Positions 38,639 to 47,953 of a stretch of DNA of 64,000 bases are shown piece after piece. Below the pieces are notes generated by a model. It did no database searches. It was not told where the DNA came from and saw only the letters and a list, made by a program, of their open reading frames with translations. Source of the stretch: Aeromicrobium ginsengisoli (GTDB lineage Bacteria > Actinomycetota > Actinomycetes > Propionibacteriales > Nocardioidaceae); assembly GCF_004134905.2 (NCBI RefSeq), contig NZ_SDPQ02000003.1, forward strand, positions 558,001 through 622,000, read 5' to 3'. The translations under genes and the position numbers were made by a program. The number at the start of each line of letters is the position of its first letter. The stretch's first letter is position 1.

Positions 38639-39118
38639 TCAGTGGTAGTCGTGCATCACCGCGTGGCCCTTGCCGCGACCGATCAGCCAGCGGTTGACCG
38701 GCACCGTCACGAGGAACGCGACGACGAGGGAGAACGCGAGGCTGCCCCAGAACAGGACGCTCGCCAGACCGGCGTCCATCGCGCCGGGCACCGCGACGAT
38801 CACGGTGTTGTCGATGAGCTCCATCGTCAGGATCGACAGCGTGTCGGCGGCAAGGGCGACCTTGATCGCGCCGGCGAACGGGATGCCCGCGGCGAGCACC
38901 GGGCGGATCGTCAGCGAGTAGCCGAAGAAGAACGCCAGGACGATCGACAGGATGATCGTGGCGACGTTGTGCAACCCGAGTGCCGTGCCGATGACCATGC
39001 CCAGGACCTCACCGATCGCACAGCCGGTGAGGCAGTGGATCGTCGCGGAGATCGCGCTGCGGGTCAGCTCGCGACCCGTCATCGCCATGTCGTGGTGGTG
39101 GTGCTCGTGCTCGGTCAT
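38639..39118 (-). CDS. DUF4396 membrane protein of the copper operon
   Basis: A 159-residue membrane protein. It opens with the His-rich [12 protein letters not shown] and contains [24 protein letters not shown], the DUF4396 core, plus four helices. The His cluster and Met residues suggest metal contact. Its start overlaps the copA stop by four bases, placing it last in the csoR operon. A role in copper handling is inferred from context. Confidence 0.85.
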   Translation of the reverse strand: MTEHEHHHHDMAMTGRELTRSAISATIHCLTGCAIGEVLGMVIGTALGLHNVATIILSIVLAFFFGYSLTIRPVLAAGIPFAGAIKVALAADTLSILTMELIDNTVIVAVPGAMDAGLASVLFWGSLAFSLVVAFLVTVPVNRWLIGRGKGHAVMHDYH

Positions 39119-41367
39119 GACGCTCCCGCGGAGTTGAGGGTCGTGAAGCGGCGCAGCCGCAGGCTGTTGGAGACGACGAACACCGACGAGAACGCCATCG
39201 CGGCTCCGGCCAGCATGGGGTTGAGCAGCCCGGCCGCAGCCAACGGGATGCCGACGACGTTGTAGGCGAACGCCCAGAACAGGTTGCCCTTGATCGTGCC
39301 GAGCGTCCGGCGGGACAGCCGGATCGCGTCGGGCACGGCCAGCAGGTCACCGCGTACGAGCGTCAGGTCGGCCGCCTCCATCGCGGCATCGGTGCCGGTG
39401 CCCATCGCCAGGCCGAGGTCGGACTGCGCCAGCGCGGCCGCGTCGTTGACGCCGTCGCCGACCATCGCGACGGTGCGGCCCTCGGCCTGGAGCCTGCGGA
39501 TGACGTCGACCTTGTCGCCCGGTCGCACCTCGGCGTGGACCTCGTCGATCCCGACCGCGGCGGCCACGCTGCGGGCGGCGCGCTCGTTGTCGCCGGTCAG
39601 CAGCACGGGACGCAGCCCAAGCTGACGGATCTGGCGCACGGCTTCGGCGCTCGAGTCCTTGATCGTGTCGGCGACGACCAGCACGCCGCGGACCGCGCCG
39701 TCCCAGCCGATGACGACGGGCGTACGTCCTTGAGCCTCCGCGTCAGCCTTGGGGCCGACGAGGTCGGTGGTCAGGTGCTGCGACCAGTCGGCGAGGAACG
39801 CCTCGCGGCCGACGACCACTGCGCGACCCTCGACCACGCCCTGCACCCCGAGACCTTCGGTGTTGCTGAAGCCTTCGACCGCCGGCAACGAACCCGACTT
39901 GCGAGCGGCGTCGGCGATCGCCCGGGCGATGGGGTGCTCCGACGCGTCCTCCAGCGCACCCGCGATGCGGAGCACCTCGGCGCGGTCCTCGCCCGCGGCG
40001 ACGATCACGTCGTGGAGCGTCATCCGGCCGCTCGTGACGGTGCCGGTCTTGTCGAGCACGACCGTGTCGATCGTGCGGGTCGACTCCAGGACCTCGGGTC
40101 CCTTGATCAGGATGCCGAGCTGCGCACCGCGACCCGTGCCGACCATCAGCGCCGTCGGCGTGGCCAGGCCCAGTGCGCACGGGCAGGCGATGATGAGCAC
40201 CGCGACGGCGGCCGTGAACGCCGCCGATGCGCCCTCGCCGGTGCCGAGCCAGAAGCCGAGCGTGCCGACCGACAGCGCGATCACGATCGGGACGAAGATG
40301 CCCGAGATCGAGTCGGCGAGCCGCTGCGCCTGGGCCTTGCCGCTCTGCGCGTCCTCGACCATCCGCGCCATCTGCGCCAGCTGGGTCTCGGCGCCGACGC
40401 GGGTGGCGCGCACGGTCAGCCGTCCACTTGTGTTGACCGTGCCGCCGACGACGTCATCACCGGCGACGACCTCGGCGGGCACCGACTCGCCGGTCACCAT
40501 CGACGCGTCGACCGCCGACGTGCCGTCCTCGATCACGCCGTCGGTGGCGATCTTCTCCCCAGGACGTACGACGAAGGTGTCGCCGACACGCAGGTCCTCG
40601 GTCGGGATGCGCACCTCGACGCCGTCACGTACGACCGACACCTCCTTGGCGCCGAGCGCGAGCAGCGCCCGGAGCGCGGACCCGGCCCGCCGCTTGGAGC
40701 GCGCCTCGAAGTAGCGCCCGGCCAGGATGAACGTCGTGACACCAGCGGCCGCCTCGAAGTAGATGTTGCCGCTGCCGTCCATGCGGGAGATCGTCAGCTC
40801 GAACGGGTGCTTCATGCCGGGCTCGCCGGCCGTGCCCCAGAACAGGGCGTAGAGCGACCAGCCGAACGCGGCGAGCGTGCCGACGGAGATCAGCGTGTCC
40901 ATCGTCGCCGCGCCGTGGCGCAGGTTGGTCCAGGCCGCGATGTGGAACGGCAGGGCGCCCCACACGACGACGGGCGCCGCGAGCGTCAGCGACAGCCACT
41001 GCCAATTGGTGAACTGCAGCGCCGGGACCATCGCCATCGCGATGACCGGGACCGTCAGGACGATCGCGACCAGCAGCCGGGTGAGCAGGGGCCGGGACGG
41101 ATCGTCGTCGACTTCCGGCACGTCGACCTGGGCCGGTTGGGGCAGCTGCGCGGTGTAGCCGGCCTTCTCGACCTCGGCGATCAGCAGCGCCGGGTCGATC
41201 GGACCCGAGGCGTCGACCCGTGCCTTCTCGGTCGCGTAGTTGACCGAGGCCGTCACACCATCGAGCTTGTTCAACCGCTTCTCGATGCGCATCGCGCACG
41301 ACGCGCAGGTCATGCCGCCGATCGTCAGGTCGATGCGGTCGGTGGCGGTGGGTTCGGTGAGTGCCAT
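39115..41367 (-). CDS. copA: Copper-translocating P1B-type ATPase
   Basis: A 750-residue heavy-metal ATPase. One N-terminal HMA domain with CASC at residues 21-24, the membrane CPC motif at 395-397, DKTGT phosphorylation motif, SEHPIARAI, and the [10 protein letters not shown] hinge. CPC with GMTCASC points to Cu(I) export. The start is either the ATG at 41367 or the ATG at 41379 (four residues longer); the first avoids overlap with the gene upstream. It is part of csoR-copZ-(His/Met-rich protein)-copA-DUF4396. Confidence 0.94.
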   Translation of the reverse strand: MALTEPTATDRIDLTIGGMTCASCAMRIEKRLNKLDGVTASVNYATEKARVDASGPIDPALLIAEVEKAGYTAQLPQPAQVDVPEVDDDPSRPLLTRLLVAIVLTVPVIAMAMVPALQFTNWQWLSLTLAAPVVVWGALPFHIAAWTNLRHGAATMDTLISVGTLAAFGWSLYALFWGTAGEPGMKHPFELTISRMDGSGNIYFEAAAGVTTFILAGRYFEARSKRRAGSALRALLALGAKEVSVVRDGVEVRIPTEDLRVGDTFVVRPGEKIATDGVIEDGTSAVDASMVTGESVPAEVVAGDDVVGGTVNTSGRLTVRATRVGAETQLAQMARMVEDAQSGKAQAQRLADSISGIFVPIVIALSVGTLGFWLGTGEGASAAFTAAVAVLIIACPCALGLATPTALMVGTGRGAQLGILIKGPEVLESTRTIDTVVLDKTGTVTSGRMTLHDVIVAAGEDRAEVLRIAGALEDASEHPIARAIADAARKSGSLPAVEGFSNTEGLGVQGVVEGRAVVVGREAFLADWSQHLTTDLVGPKADAEAQGRTPVVIGWDGAVRGVLVVADTIKDSSAEAVRQIRQLGLRPVLLTGDNERAARSVAAAVGIDEVHAEVRPGDKVDVIRRLQAEGRTVAMVGDGVNDAAALAQSDLGLAMGTGTDAAMEAADLTLVRGDLLAVPDAIRLSRRTLGTIKGNLFWAFAYNVVGIPLAAAGLLNPMLAGAAMAFSSVFVVSNSLRLRRFTTLNSAGAS

Positions 41368-41368
41368 G

Positions 41369-42331
41369 TCAGTGTCCATGCTCGGAGTCGTCGTGCGCGT
41401 CGGCCTCGCCCGTGGACGCGGACGTGCCGGCCTCGACGGTGAACTCGGCCGTACGGACGACGCCGCCGTGCTTGAAGTCGAGGTAGAGCCGGTAGCTGCC
41501 CTCGGACGGGAACGCGGCATGGAAGGTGATGCGCGGGCCGGGCTTCGTCGTGCCGTCGCCGGGCTCACCGTCCGGGTGGACGTGGAGGTACGCGAGGTCG
41601 CCGTCACGCAGGGCGACGAGGTGGCCGTACGCCGCCAGGTAGGGCTGCAGGTCGGTCACCGGCTTGCCGTCCTTGGTGACCGTCAGCGTCAGCTTCGACT
41701 GCGCACCGGCTTCGGCGTCGCCGTCGAGGGTCACGGTGTAGTCGCCGACCGTGGCGGTCCGCGACGGCTCCGGCAGTGGCGTGGCAGCGAAGTCACCGGC
41801 CACCGAGAGGTCGGCGCCGAGCGTGAGCTGTGGGTCCTTGCCGGCCGGGTCGAAGTCGGCGAACGCGCGCCAAGGCCCCGGGGTGAGCGCGATGCGCGCC
41901 GTCCACGTGCCGTGCTCGTCGAGCGTCGGGTGCACGTGCTGGAACCCGGACAGGTCACGCTTGGCGACGATGAAGTGCAGCTTCTTGTCGTGCAGCGTGG
42001 CGTAGTCGGTCAGCGGCCTGCCGTTGGGCGCGAGGATCGTGAACGACACGAGGGCCGGGTCGGCCGCCTCCTGGTCGGGCTCGTCGAGCACGAACCGGTA
42101 GCCGTTCTGGGCGACCTGGAGTCCGCCGGGCGGCTCGTCGCCACCCTCGGACATGCCCGGCATGTCCGTCATCGCGTCGTCGTCAGCGTGGTCCATCGCG
42201 GCGGGTTCGGAGTCGACCGGGCCGACGACGTTGCCGATCGCGGCCGCGGCGCCGAACACGACGCACAGCCCCGCGACGAAGACGCCGACCTTGACCCCCG
42301 TGTTGACGTTCACTCGCCGACGCTCGCTCAT
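41369..42331 (-). CDS. His/Met-rich extracytoplasmic protein of the copper operon (YtkA/FixH-like domains)
   Basis: A 320-residue protein with one N-terminal membrane helix ([22 protein letters not shown]) and a large outer part. Near the anchor is a His/Met/Asp-rich stretch ([15 protein letters not shown]). The body has several beta-rich modules ([43 protein letters not shown]) like YtkA/FixH domains, and it ends HDDSEHGH. Repeated HVHP pairs look like copper sites. It likely binds copper outside the membrane, inferred from operon position. Confidence 0.8.
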   Translation of the reverse strand: MSERRRVNVNTGVKVGVFVAGLCVVFGAAAAIGNVVGPVDSEPAAMDHADDDAMTDMPGMSEGGDEPPGGLQVAQNGYRFVLDEPDQEAADPALVSFTILAPNGRPLTDYATLHDKKLHFIVAKRDLSGFQHVHPTLDEHGTWTARIALTPGPWRAFADFDPAGKDPQLTLGADLSVAGDFAATPLPEPSRTATVGDYTVTLDGDAEAGAQSKLTLTVTKDGKPVTDLQPYLAAYGHLVALRDGDLAYLHVHPDGEPGDGTTKPGPRITFHAAFPSEGSYRLYLDFKHGGVVRTAEFTVEAGTSASTGEADAHDDSEHGH

Positions 42332-42534
42332 GACAGTGAGTAGCCGGCCTCGGCGACTGCCTCACGTACGGCATCGTCGGCCACGGGCTCGGCCTCGGTC
42401 GTGACGGACAGGGCTCCGGTCGCCAGGTCGACGCTGAGGTCGCTGACGCCGGGGATCGCGCCGACCTCTTCGCTGACCGAACGGACGCAGTGCTCGCAGG
42501 TCATGCCGACGACGGTGTAGGTGCTGGTGGTCAT
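42328..42534 (-). CDS. copZ: Copper chaperone (HMA domain protein)
   Basis: A 68-residue HMA protein with GMTCEHC, the Cu(I)-binding CxxC at residues 13-16. The fold and length match CopZ. It delivers Cu(I) to CopA. It overlaps the His/Met-rich gene by four bases and follows csoR. Confidence 0.92.
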   Translation of the reverse strand: MTTSTYTVVGMTCEHCVRSVSEEVGAIPGVSDLSVDLATGALSVTTEAEPVADDAVREAVAEAGYSLS

Positions 42535-42558
42535 GGTGGTTCCTCTCGTGGTGGTCGG

Positions 42559-42858
42559 TCAGCTACGGACGAGGCGGGCGATCGCGTCGGACGCTTCGCG
42601 GATCTTCGCGTCCGACTCGGCGCCACCTGCGCGGGCGGCATCGACGACGCAGTGGCTCAGGTGGTCGTCGAGCAGGCCGAGCGAGACGGACTGGAGCGCC
42701 TTGGTCATCGCCGAGACCTGGGTGAGGATGTCGATGCAGTACTGGTCCTCCTCGACCATCCGCTGCAGGCCGCGGGCCTGGCCCTCGATGCGGCGCAGCC
42801 GCTTGAGGTAGTCGGCCTTCTTGTCGTCGTAGCCGCGTGTCTCGTGATCGTGTGCCAT
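42559..42858 (-). CDS. csoR: CsoR family copper-sensing repressor
   Basis: A 99-residue CsoR. Cys41, His66 and Cys70 have the spacing of the Cu(I) C-H-C triad of M. tuberculosis CsoR. Cu(I) binding releases it from DNA and turns on the efflux operon. It is the first gene of the operon and sits behind two matching operator boxes. The ATG at 42858 with GAGGAG upstream is preferred over an in-frame start further upstream. Confidence 0.94.
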   Translation of the reverse strand: MAHDHETRGYDDKKADYLKRLRRIEGQARGLQRMVEEDQYCIDILTQVSAMTKALQSVSLGLLDDHLSHCVVDAARAGGAESDAKIREASDAIARLVRS

Positions 42859-42875
42859 CGTGAGCTCCTCGTCCG

Positions 42876-42890
42876 TACCCCTGGGGGGTA
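42876..42890. promoter_or_regulatory. CsoR operator, proximal box
   Basis: TACCCCTGGGGGGTA, 18 bases before the csoR start, matches the GC-rich pseudopalindrome used by CsoR proteins. It differs from the distal box at one position. Confidence 0.82.
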
Positions 42891-42905
42891 TGTGTTCTGA
42901 GCCCG

Positions 42906-42934
42906 ACCATATACCCCTAGGGGGTACCTCGCAA
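42906..42934 (-). promoter_or_regulatory. csoR promoter with distal CsoR operator in the spacer
   Basis: On the minus strand, TTGCGA (42929-42934) and TATGGT (42906-42911) form -35 and -10 elements with exactly 17 bases between. The spacer is almost entirely the operator TACCCCTAGGGGGTA (42912-42926). Repressor bound there would block RNA polymerase directly. Confidence 0.82.
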
Positions 42935-42955
42935 GTATGGGTCGACAACAAGACA

Positions 42956-42986
42956 CCCCACCCGAGTCAGTCGGGGTGGGGCGTTT
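42956..42986. terminator. Hairpin terminator of the TetR gene
   Basis: CCCCACCCGA and TCGGGGTGGGG form a stem with one bulged base around GTCAG, then GCGTTT. It lies between the TetR gene end (43006) and the csoR promoter. Confidence 0.7.
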
Positions 42987-43005
42987 CGCTCTGGAGCGGC
43001 TCGGG

Positions 43006-43623
43006 TCAGACAGCCGTGCTCGGCTGGAGCGCGACGACGCGCTGGGCGAGCCCGTCGAACCAGGTGTTGAGGTGGCGGCGATACCAGCCGCGACCCGCCC
43101 ACTTCTCGGGGTCGGCGAATCCCGGAACCTCGTGCTCGGGTAGATCGCCGCGGCTCTCGACGTAGCTCAGGCGCGCAGCGTCGATCGACGACATGAGCAC
43201 CAGACCCCGGACGAACTCGACGGCCGCCGTGGCGTCGACGACGTCTAGGCCCTCACGCTGCAGCGACTCGATGTGCGGCATGACCATCTCGAGGAAGCCC
43301 GGTGACACGTTGCGGGACCGCAGGGCGGTGAGGTCGTAGCCGGGATACTGCCCGCAGAGCGTCCAGAACATCTCCCCGAGCTGCTCGAGGTGCTCCCGCC
43401 ACGGCAGGTCCGTCGACGGCCACGGCGCATTGCGGGCGATGCGGTCCATGACCTGGACGACCAGGTCCTCACGATCGGTGAAGTAGCGATAGAGGCCCGA
43501 GTGGACGACGCCGAGCCGGCCTGCGATCGACGGCATGCTGAACGTGTCGAGACCCTCGGCCAGGACCGCGTCGATGATCTGATCGACCGTCAGGGTCCGT
43601 GGCCTTCCGGGCTTTGCGTTCAT
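43006..43623 (-). CDS. TetR/AcrR family transcriptional regulator
   Basis: A 205-residue TetR regulator. The helix-turn-helix is TFSMPSIAGRLGVVHSGLYRYFTDREDLVVQVM (residues about 27-60). The C-terminal ligand domain is generic. Target unknown; the nearest candidates are the epimerase gene upstream or itself. Confidence 0.9.
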   Translation of the reverse strand: MNAKPGRPRTLTVDQIIDAVLAEGLDTFSMPSIAGRLGVVHSGLYRYFTDREDLVVQVMDRIARNAPWPSTDLPWREHLEQLGEMFWTLCGQYPGYDLTALRSRNVSPGFLEMVMPHIESLQREGLDVVDATAAVEFVRGLVLMSSIDAARLSYVESRGDLPEHEVPGFADPEKWAGRGWYRRHLNTWFDGLAQRVVALQPSTAV

Positions 43624-43696
43624 CCTTGCAGGCTACGCGCCAGGACCAATGTCGCATGACGAATGGCAATGAATAGAGCCGAACGTCCCGAAACAC

Positions 43697-43732
43697 TGGA
43701 ACCACCCGAACCACAGGAATCACCCGAATGGA
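43697..43732. repeat. Tandem 18-bp repeat between TetR and epimerase genes
   Basis: GGAACCACCCGAACCACA is followed directly by GGAATCACCCGAATGGAT. The two 18-mers agree at 13 positions, with CACCCGAA shared. It lies just upstream of the TetR gene and just past the epimerase stop, so it may hold TetR binding sites. Confidence 0.4.
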
Positions 43733-43736
43733 TGAC

Positions 43737-44717
43737 TCAGGCGCGCAACGCGGCGATCAGCGCGAGCTCGTCGCGGCGGCTGAGGCCTGCCCGGCGTTCG
43801 CGATCGAGACCTCGTGCTCCTTCGTCGTCGAGGGTGGCGCGGAGCGTGTCGGTCAGCGAACGGCGCTCCAGCCCGTACGCCACCGCGCGGGTGTCGTCCA
43901 TCAGACCCATGCCGTGGTGACTCGCCGGCAACCAGAGCGGCAGCGATCGCGGGCCCATCCACTCCTCGACGTCGTGCTCACGCAGCCACGCCTCGCTCGC
44001 GACGACCTGGTCGCCCCTGAATCCGGCGACCTCCGCCGACAGTGCCACCAGCTCACCGACGGTCGTACGCCCACCCACGCCGTGCACTGTGCCGGTCGCG
44101 CCCGCCTCGGCGCAGGTCACGATCCAGCTCGCGAGGTCGCGGACGTCGATGACCTGCATCGGCTGGTCCGCCACCGCCGGCACCAGCACCGGCTCGTCGA
44201 GGGCATGCGCGAACCGCGCGACGTAGTGGCCGAGTCGGTCCGAGCGGTCACCCGGACCGCCGATCAGTCCCGCTCGCACGATCAGGTGGCGGGGCAGGTG
44301 TCGCACGGCGTCCTCGCACGCGACCTTGCCCTCGCCGTACTGCTCCGGCTCGGCGGCCTCACCGTCGAGCGGGTCGAGCACCGGCGACTCCTCGCTCAAC
44401 GGGCCGCTCTGGTCGGCGTACACCGATCCCGTCGAGACGAGCGTCCAGTGCGTGGCGTCCGTGGCCAGCGCGCTGATCGCCGAGCGCACCTGGCCGGGCT
44501 GTCGGGACACGTCGATCACGCAGTCCCAGCGCCGGCCGCGGACCTCGTCGTACGCCTGGGGGTCCGAACGGTCGGCCCGCACGAACGCCGCGCCTTCGGG
44601 GACTGCGCCGGACTCGCCACGCGCCAGGCACGTGACGTCATGGCCGCGGGCGATCGCGTCCTGCGCGATCTGGCCGCCGACCCAGGAGGTGCCGCCAAGG
44701 ACGAGTACCGAGCTCAT
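43737..44717 (-). CDS. NAD-dependent epimerase/dehydratase family protein
   Basis: A 326-residue extended SDR-like protein. The Rossmann loop is VLVLGGTSWVGGQIA (residues 4-18), slightly altered from GxxGxxG. A catalytic-type Tyr and Lys occur in EQYGEGKVACE (YxxxK). Such proteins often act as isoflavone-reductase or sugar-epimerase relatives; the substrate is unknown. The ATG at 44717 with GGCGG upstream is preferred over a TTG 12 bases earlier. Confidence 0.85.
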   Translation of the reverse strand: MSSVLVLGGTSWVGGQIAQDAIARGHDVTCLARGESGAVPEGAAFVRADRSDPQAYDEVRGRRWDCVIDVSRQPGQVRSAISALATDATHWTLVSTGSVYADQSGPLSEESPVLDPLDGEAAEPEQYGEGKVACEDAVRHLPRHLIVRAGLIGGPGDRSDRLGHYVARFAHALDEPVLVPAVADQPMQVIDVRDLASWIVTCAEAGATGTVHGVGGRTTVGELVALSAEVAGFRGDQVVASEAWLREHDVEEWMGPRSLPLWLPASHHGMGLMDDTRAVAYGLERRSLTDTLRATLDDEGARGLDRERRAGLSRRDELALIAALRA

Positions 44718-44751
44718 ACCGCCAATCAACCACGCCGATCGGGGCCACGAC

Positions 44752-44781
44752 AGAGCTGTTCACTGCCGGCAGAACAGCTCT
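44752..44781. promoter_or_regulatory. 10-bp inverted repeat between divergent genes
   Basis: AGAGCTGTTC (44752-44761) and GAACAGCTCT (44772-44781) are perfect complements with a 10-base spacer. It lies between the divergent epimerase (44717) and YbaY-like/ABC exporter (44835) starts. This is typical of an operator for a dimeric repressor. Confidence 0.55.
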
Positions 44782-44834
44782 GAGCAGACGCCGGAGAACC
44801 AGCACATCTGTCGGCGAGCCGTAGCATTCAAGGC

Positions 44835-45146
44835 ATGGCTTCCGAACACGTTCTCACCGTCACCGGCACTGTCTTGTTCCGCGAACGCATCGCCGTGCCG
44901 CCCGGCGCCGTGGCGACGGTCAAGCTCGTCGACACCGAGGGAGAGGTGCTGGCCGCCTCAGCGATCGATGCCCCGGGCGTGCCCGCCGAGTTCTCCCTCA
45001 CCGTCGACCCCACCCTCGTCGCCGCACCCGACAAGCTGCTGATCTGGGCCATGCTGCGCACGGAGGTCGGTGTCTGGGGCACGACCGAACTCGTCCCGGT
45101 CGAGGGTGACGCCGCCGAGGTGCTGCTCACCAAGATCGACGAATGA
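44835..45146 (+). CDS. YbaY/YscW-like beta-sandwich protein
   Basis: A 103-residue protein without signal peptide. The pattern LTVTGTVLFRERIAVPPGAVATVKLVDTEGEVLA followed by FSLTVDPTLVAAPDKLLIWAMLRTEVGVWGTTE matches the YbaY/YscW lipoprotein domain. The loss of a signal is unusual. Its stop overlaps the ABC exporter start by four bases, so it is coupled to that transporter. Confidence 0.75.
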   Translation: MASEHVLTVTGTVLFRERIAVPPGAVATVKLVDTEGEVLAASAIDAPGVPAEFSLTVDPTLVAAPDKLLIWAMLRTEVGVWGTTELVPVEGDAAEVLLTKIDE

Positions 45147-47152
45147 CGATCGGAGGCGGCCGGCCCGGAGGGCCAGTCATCAGCCACATCCCCGACGAGG
45201 AGCTCGGTTCAGGGTCGCCGATCCTCGGTCGCATCGCGCAGATGCTGCGGCCCTACCGGACCAAGATGGCGTACGTCGCGGTGGCCGTCGTGACGTCGGC
45301 CGCGCTCGCCTCGGTCGCTCCCTTCTTCACCAAGGCGGTGTTCGACCACGCACTGTTCCCGACCGACGGGAGCGGTGTCGACCTCAGCCTGCTGGCCTGG
45401 CTCGTCGGCGGGCTGTGCGCGATCCCGGTCGTGACGGCGCTGATCGGCATCGGCCAGAACTGGCTGACCTCGACGATCGGCAACTCGGCGATGGCCGACC
45501 TGCGCAGCGACCTGTTCGCGCACCTGCAGAAGATGGAGCTCGCGTTCTTCACCGCGACCAAGACCGGTGCGATCCAGTCGCGGCTCGCCAACGACGTCGC
45601 CGGCGTACGTACGGTGCTGACCGACACGGCGACCTCGATCCTGCAGAACAGCGTCACCGTCACCGCCGCGTTCATCTCGATGATCATCCTGTCGTGGCAG
45701 CTGACCTTGTTGACGTTGGTCGTGATGCCGCTGTTCGTCTGGATCCAGCTGCAGGTGGGCAAGCGCCGGCAGAGGCTCGCCCGCCGCACGCAGGAGTCGC
45801 TGTCGGAGATGACCGCGATCACCGAGGAGGCGCTCAGCGTCTCGGGCATCCTGCTGTCCAAGGTGTTCAACCGCGCCGACTCCGAGGTCGAGCGCTACCG
45901 CGAGGCCAATCGCAACCAGACGCGCCTCCAGGTCGAGCAGGCCATGACGGGTCGTACGTTCTTCGCCACGGTGCAGACGTTCTTCGCGATCACGCCGGCA
46001 CTCATCTATCTCGTGTCCGGCTACATGCTCAACAGTGGCACCGCGCTGACCGCCGGCACACTCGTCGCGTTCACGACGCTGCAGGCCCGGCTGCAGATGC
46101 CGCTGCTGCAGCTCATGCGGGTGTCGCTCGACGTGCAGACGTCCCTGGCCTTGTTCCGGCGGCTGTTCGAGTACCTCGACCTCGAGCCGGCGATCACCGA
46201 GCGGGCGGATGCCGTCGCGCTCAACCCCAAGGACCTGCGCGGCGAAATCGAGTTCCGCGACGTGCACTTCCGCTATCCCGAGCCACGCCGGCTGTCCGGC
46301 GATCCGGCCGGCGACCGGTTCGGTGAGAGCGGCGTCCGCATCGACCGCACGGAGCCCGCGCCGGAGCAGGGTTGGGCGCTCGACGGGGTGTCGCTGCGGG
46401 TCGCGCCCGGTCAGCTCGCCGCGATCGTCGGGCCCTCAGGCTCGGGCAAGACCACGATGACGTACCTGATCCCGCGGTTCTACGACGTCAGCACCGGAGC
46501 GGTCCTGATCGACGGGACCGACGTGCGCGACCTGACGATGGGCTCGGTCGCCGAGGCGGTCGGCATGGTGACGCAGGAGCCCTACCTCTTCCACGGCACG
46601 ATCCGTGACAACATCGCGTACGCCAAGCCCGACGCCACGGCCGACGAGATCGAGCAGGCGGCTCGCGACGCCAACATCCACGACCGCATCCTGTCGTTCG
46701 CCGACGGCTACGAGACCATCACGGGTGAGCGCGGCTACAGGCTGAGCGGCGGCGAGAAGCAGCGATTGGCGATCGCAAGGGTGCTGCTGATGGACCCGCG
46801 CATCCTGATCCTCGACGAGGCCACGTCGGCGCTGGACACCGAGACCGAGCGGCTCGTGCAGGACGCGCTGGAACGTGCGACCCACAACCGTACGACGATC
46901 GCGATCGCGCACCGGCTGTCCACGATCCACAACGCCGACGTCATCTTCGGACTCGAGGAGGGCAAGCTCGTCGAGCAGGGCACGCACGACGAGCTCCTCG
47001 CGCTGGGCGGGCTCTATTCACGGCTGTACGTCGAGCAGTTCGGCTCGGGGCAGATCGAGGCCCGGTTCACCGACGGCGTGCGGTTCACCAGCGGCGAGAC
47101 GTACTGCGACAAGCCCGGCACCGACGACCGCCGCGCCGACGTCTCGTTCTAG
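45143..47152 (+). CDS. ABC exporter, fused membrane and ATPase domains
   Basis: A 669-residue half-transporter. Residues 30-340 hold six membrane helices (ABC type I exporter fold). The ATPase domain follows with Walker A GPSGSGKTT, signature LSGGEKQR and Walker B ILILDEATSALD. An insert of about 25 residues rich in Pro, Arg and Gly (RRLSGDPAGDRFGESG) sits before Walker A. It is expected to work as a homodimer exporting lipids or drugs. Coupled to the YbaY-like gene. Confidence 0.92.
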   Translation: MTIGGGRPGGPVISHIPDEELGSGSPILGRIAQMLRPYRTKMAYVAVAVVTSAALASVAPFFTKAVFDHALFPTDGSGVDLSLLAWLVGGLCAIPVVTALIGIGQNWLTSTIGNSAMADLRSDLFAHLQKMELAFFTATKTGAIQSRLANDVAGVRTVLTDTATSILQNSVTVTAAFISMIILSWQLTLLTLVVMPLFVWIQLQVGKRRQRLARRTQESLSEMTAITEEALSVSGILLSKVFNRADSEVERYREANRNQTRLQVEQAMTGRTFFATVQTFFAITPALIYLVSGYMLNSGTALTAGTLVAFTTLQARLQMPLLQLMRVSLDVQTSLALFRRLFEYLDLEPAITERADAVALNPKDLRGEIEFRDVHFRYPEPRRLSGDPAGDRFGESGVRIDRTEPAPEQGWALDGVSLRVAPGQLAAIVGPSGSGKTTMTYLIPRFYDVSTGAVLIDGTDVRDLTMGSVAEAVGMVTQEPYLFHGTIRDNIAYAKPDATADEIEQAARDANIHDRILSFADGYETITGERGYRLSGGEKQRLAIARVLLMDPRILILDEATSALDTETERLVQDALERATHNRTTIAIAHRLSTIHNADVIFGLEEGKLVEQGTHDELLALGGLYSRLYVEQFGSGQIEARFTDGVRFTSGETYCDKPGTDDRRADVSF

Positions 47153-47160
47153 GGGTCGCG

Positions 47161-47278
47161 TGGCGGTTTACCAAGAGGTCAGGGCAGGCTGCCACTCAGC
47201 AAGGTGCGCGCGCCCTGAGCAGTGGCGTTTTGCCTTGAGGGGTGGCGCAGAATGCCGTGACCTCTTGGTAAACCGTCA
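47161..47278. repeat. 118-bp near-palindrome (cruciform-forming element)
   Basis: The outer arms (47161-47186 and 47253-47278) are 26 bases each and complementary except at two positions. The core is GGTTTACCAAGAGGTCA. Inside, CTGC-CAC...CAAGG and CCTTG...GTGG-GCAG extend the pairing with bulges, and a small GCGCC/GGCGT hairpin tops it. It fills the space between convergent genes, and its right arm contains the stop codon of the DUF3558 gene. It probably acts as terminator; its size suggests a small mobile or REP/MITE-like element. Confidence 0.8.
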
Positions 47279-47953
47279 CCGAAGGGCGAGGGCTCGCTTC
47301 TGGGCCGAGGCCAGGGCGGAGGTCACGGCCGCCTCGACGGCCTTGGTCTTCTTGAGGTCCGGCACCGAGTAGATCAACGATGTCATCTCGCCCGATGTGC
47401 ACATCTGGGCGGAGACGCCCGACTCGGCCTCGCTGATCGGCACGAGCGTGATCGTCGTCGTGGCGCCCGGCTTGGCGCCACCGATCTCGGCCAGCGTCGT
47501 GAACGCGTCGCAGGCCTGCTTGCCGGTGAACGACGTGGCGCCCGACAGCAGCTTCTTGGCGCGAGCGAGCTCCTTCTTGTCCGTCCCGGTCTTGACGTCA
47601 CCCGACGACTCCAGCTGCTTGACGGCATCGGGCAGCGTCTTGGCCCAGGCCTGGGCCGGCAGCGTCGTCACCTGGATCAGTGCGGTGGCGGACTGCCAGC
47701 GGCACTGGCTGCTGGCGGCCGTCCCGCTGGTCGCCACCACCGTGTCGACCGGAGAGCCCGCGAGCTTCGTGCGCTCCGACGACGTGAGGAACCGGCAGGA
47801 CGGCTCCTTCGGGTCGACCGTTGCCTGTGCCGTCGCCGACGGCGTGGGGCCGGAGGGCTTCGCGGCCTTCGCATCGCTGCCGCCGTTGCCACCGCCGCAC
47901 GCCGCCAGGGTCAGGCCGGCCGCCAACGTGAGCGCCGCCGCGCGCAGCCTCAC
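47276..47953 (-). CDS. DUF3558-type lipoprotein
   Basis: A 225-residue lipoprotein with lipobox LAAC (Cys19), a Ser/Thr/Pro/Ala linker and a globular part (SCRFLTSSERTKLAGSPV... SQCRWQSATALIQVTTL) with paired cysteines, typical of DUF3558. Function unknown, surface-located. It overlaps the aldehyde dehydrogenase gene by four bases. Its last codon runs into the palindromic element. Confidence 0.8.
   Translation of the reverse strand: MRLRAAALTLAAGLTLAACGGGNGGSDAKAAKPSGPTPSATAQATVDPKEPSCRFLTSSERTKLAGSPVDTVVATSGTAASSQCRWQSATALIQVTTLPAQAWAKTLPDAVKQLESSGDVKTGTDKKELARAKKLLSGATSFTGKQACDAFTTLAEIGGAKPGATTTITLVPISEAESGVSAQMCTSGEMTSLIYSVPDLKKTKAVEAAVTSALASAQKRALALR

Noticed and set aside
43663..43920. 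85-codon plus-strand frame beginning at the tandem repeat
   Set aside because: It runs antisense into the epimerase gene and its Pro/Glu-rich start comes only from the tandem repeat.
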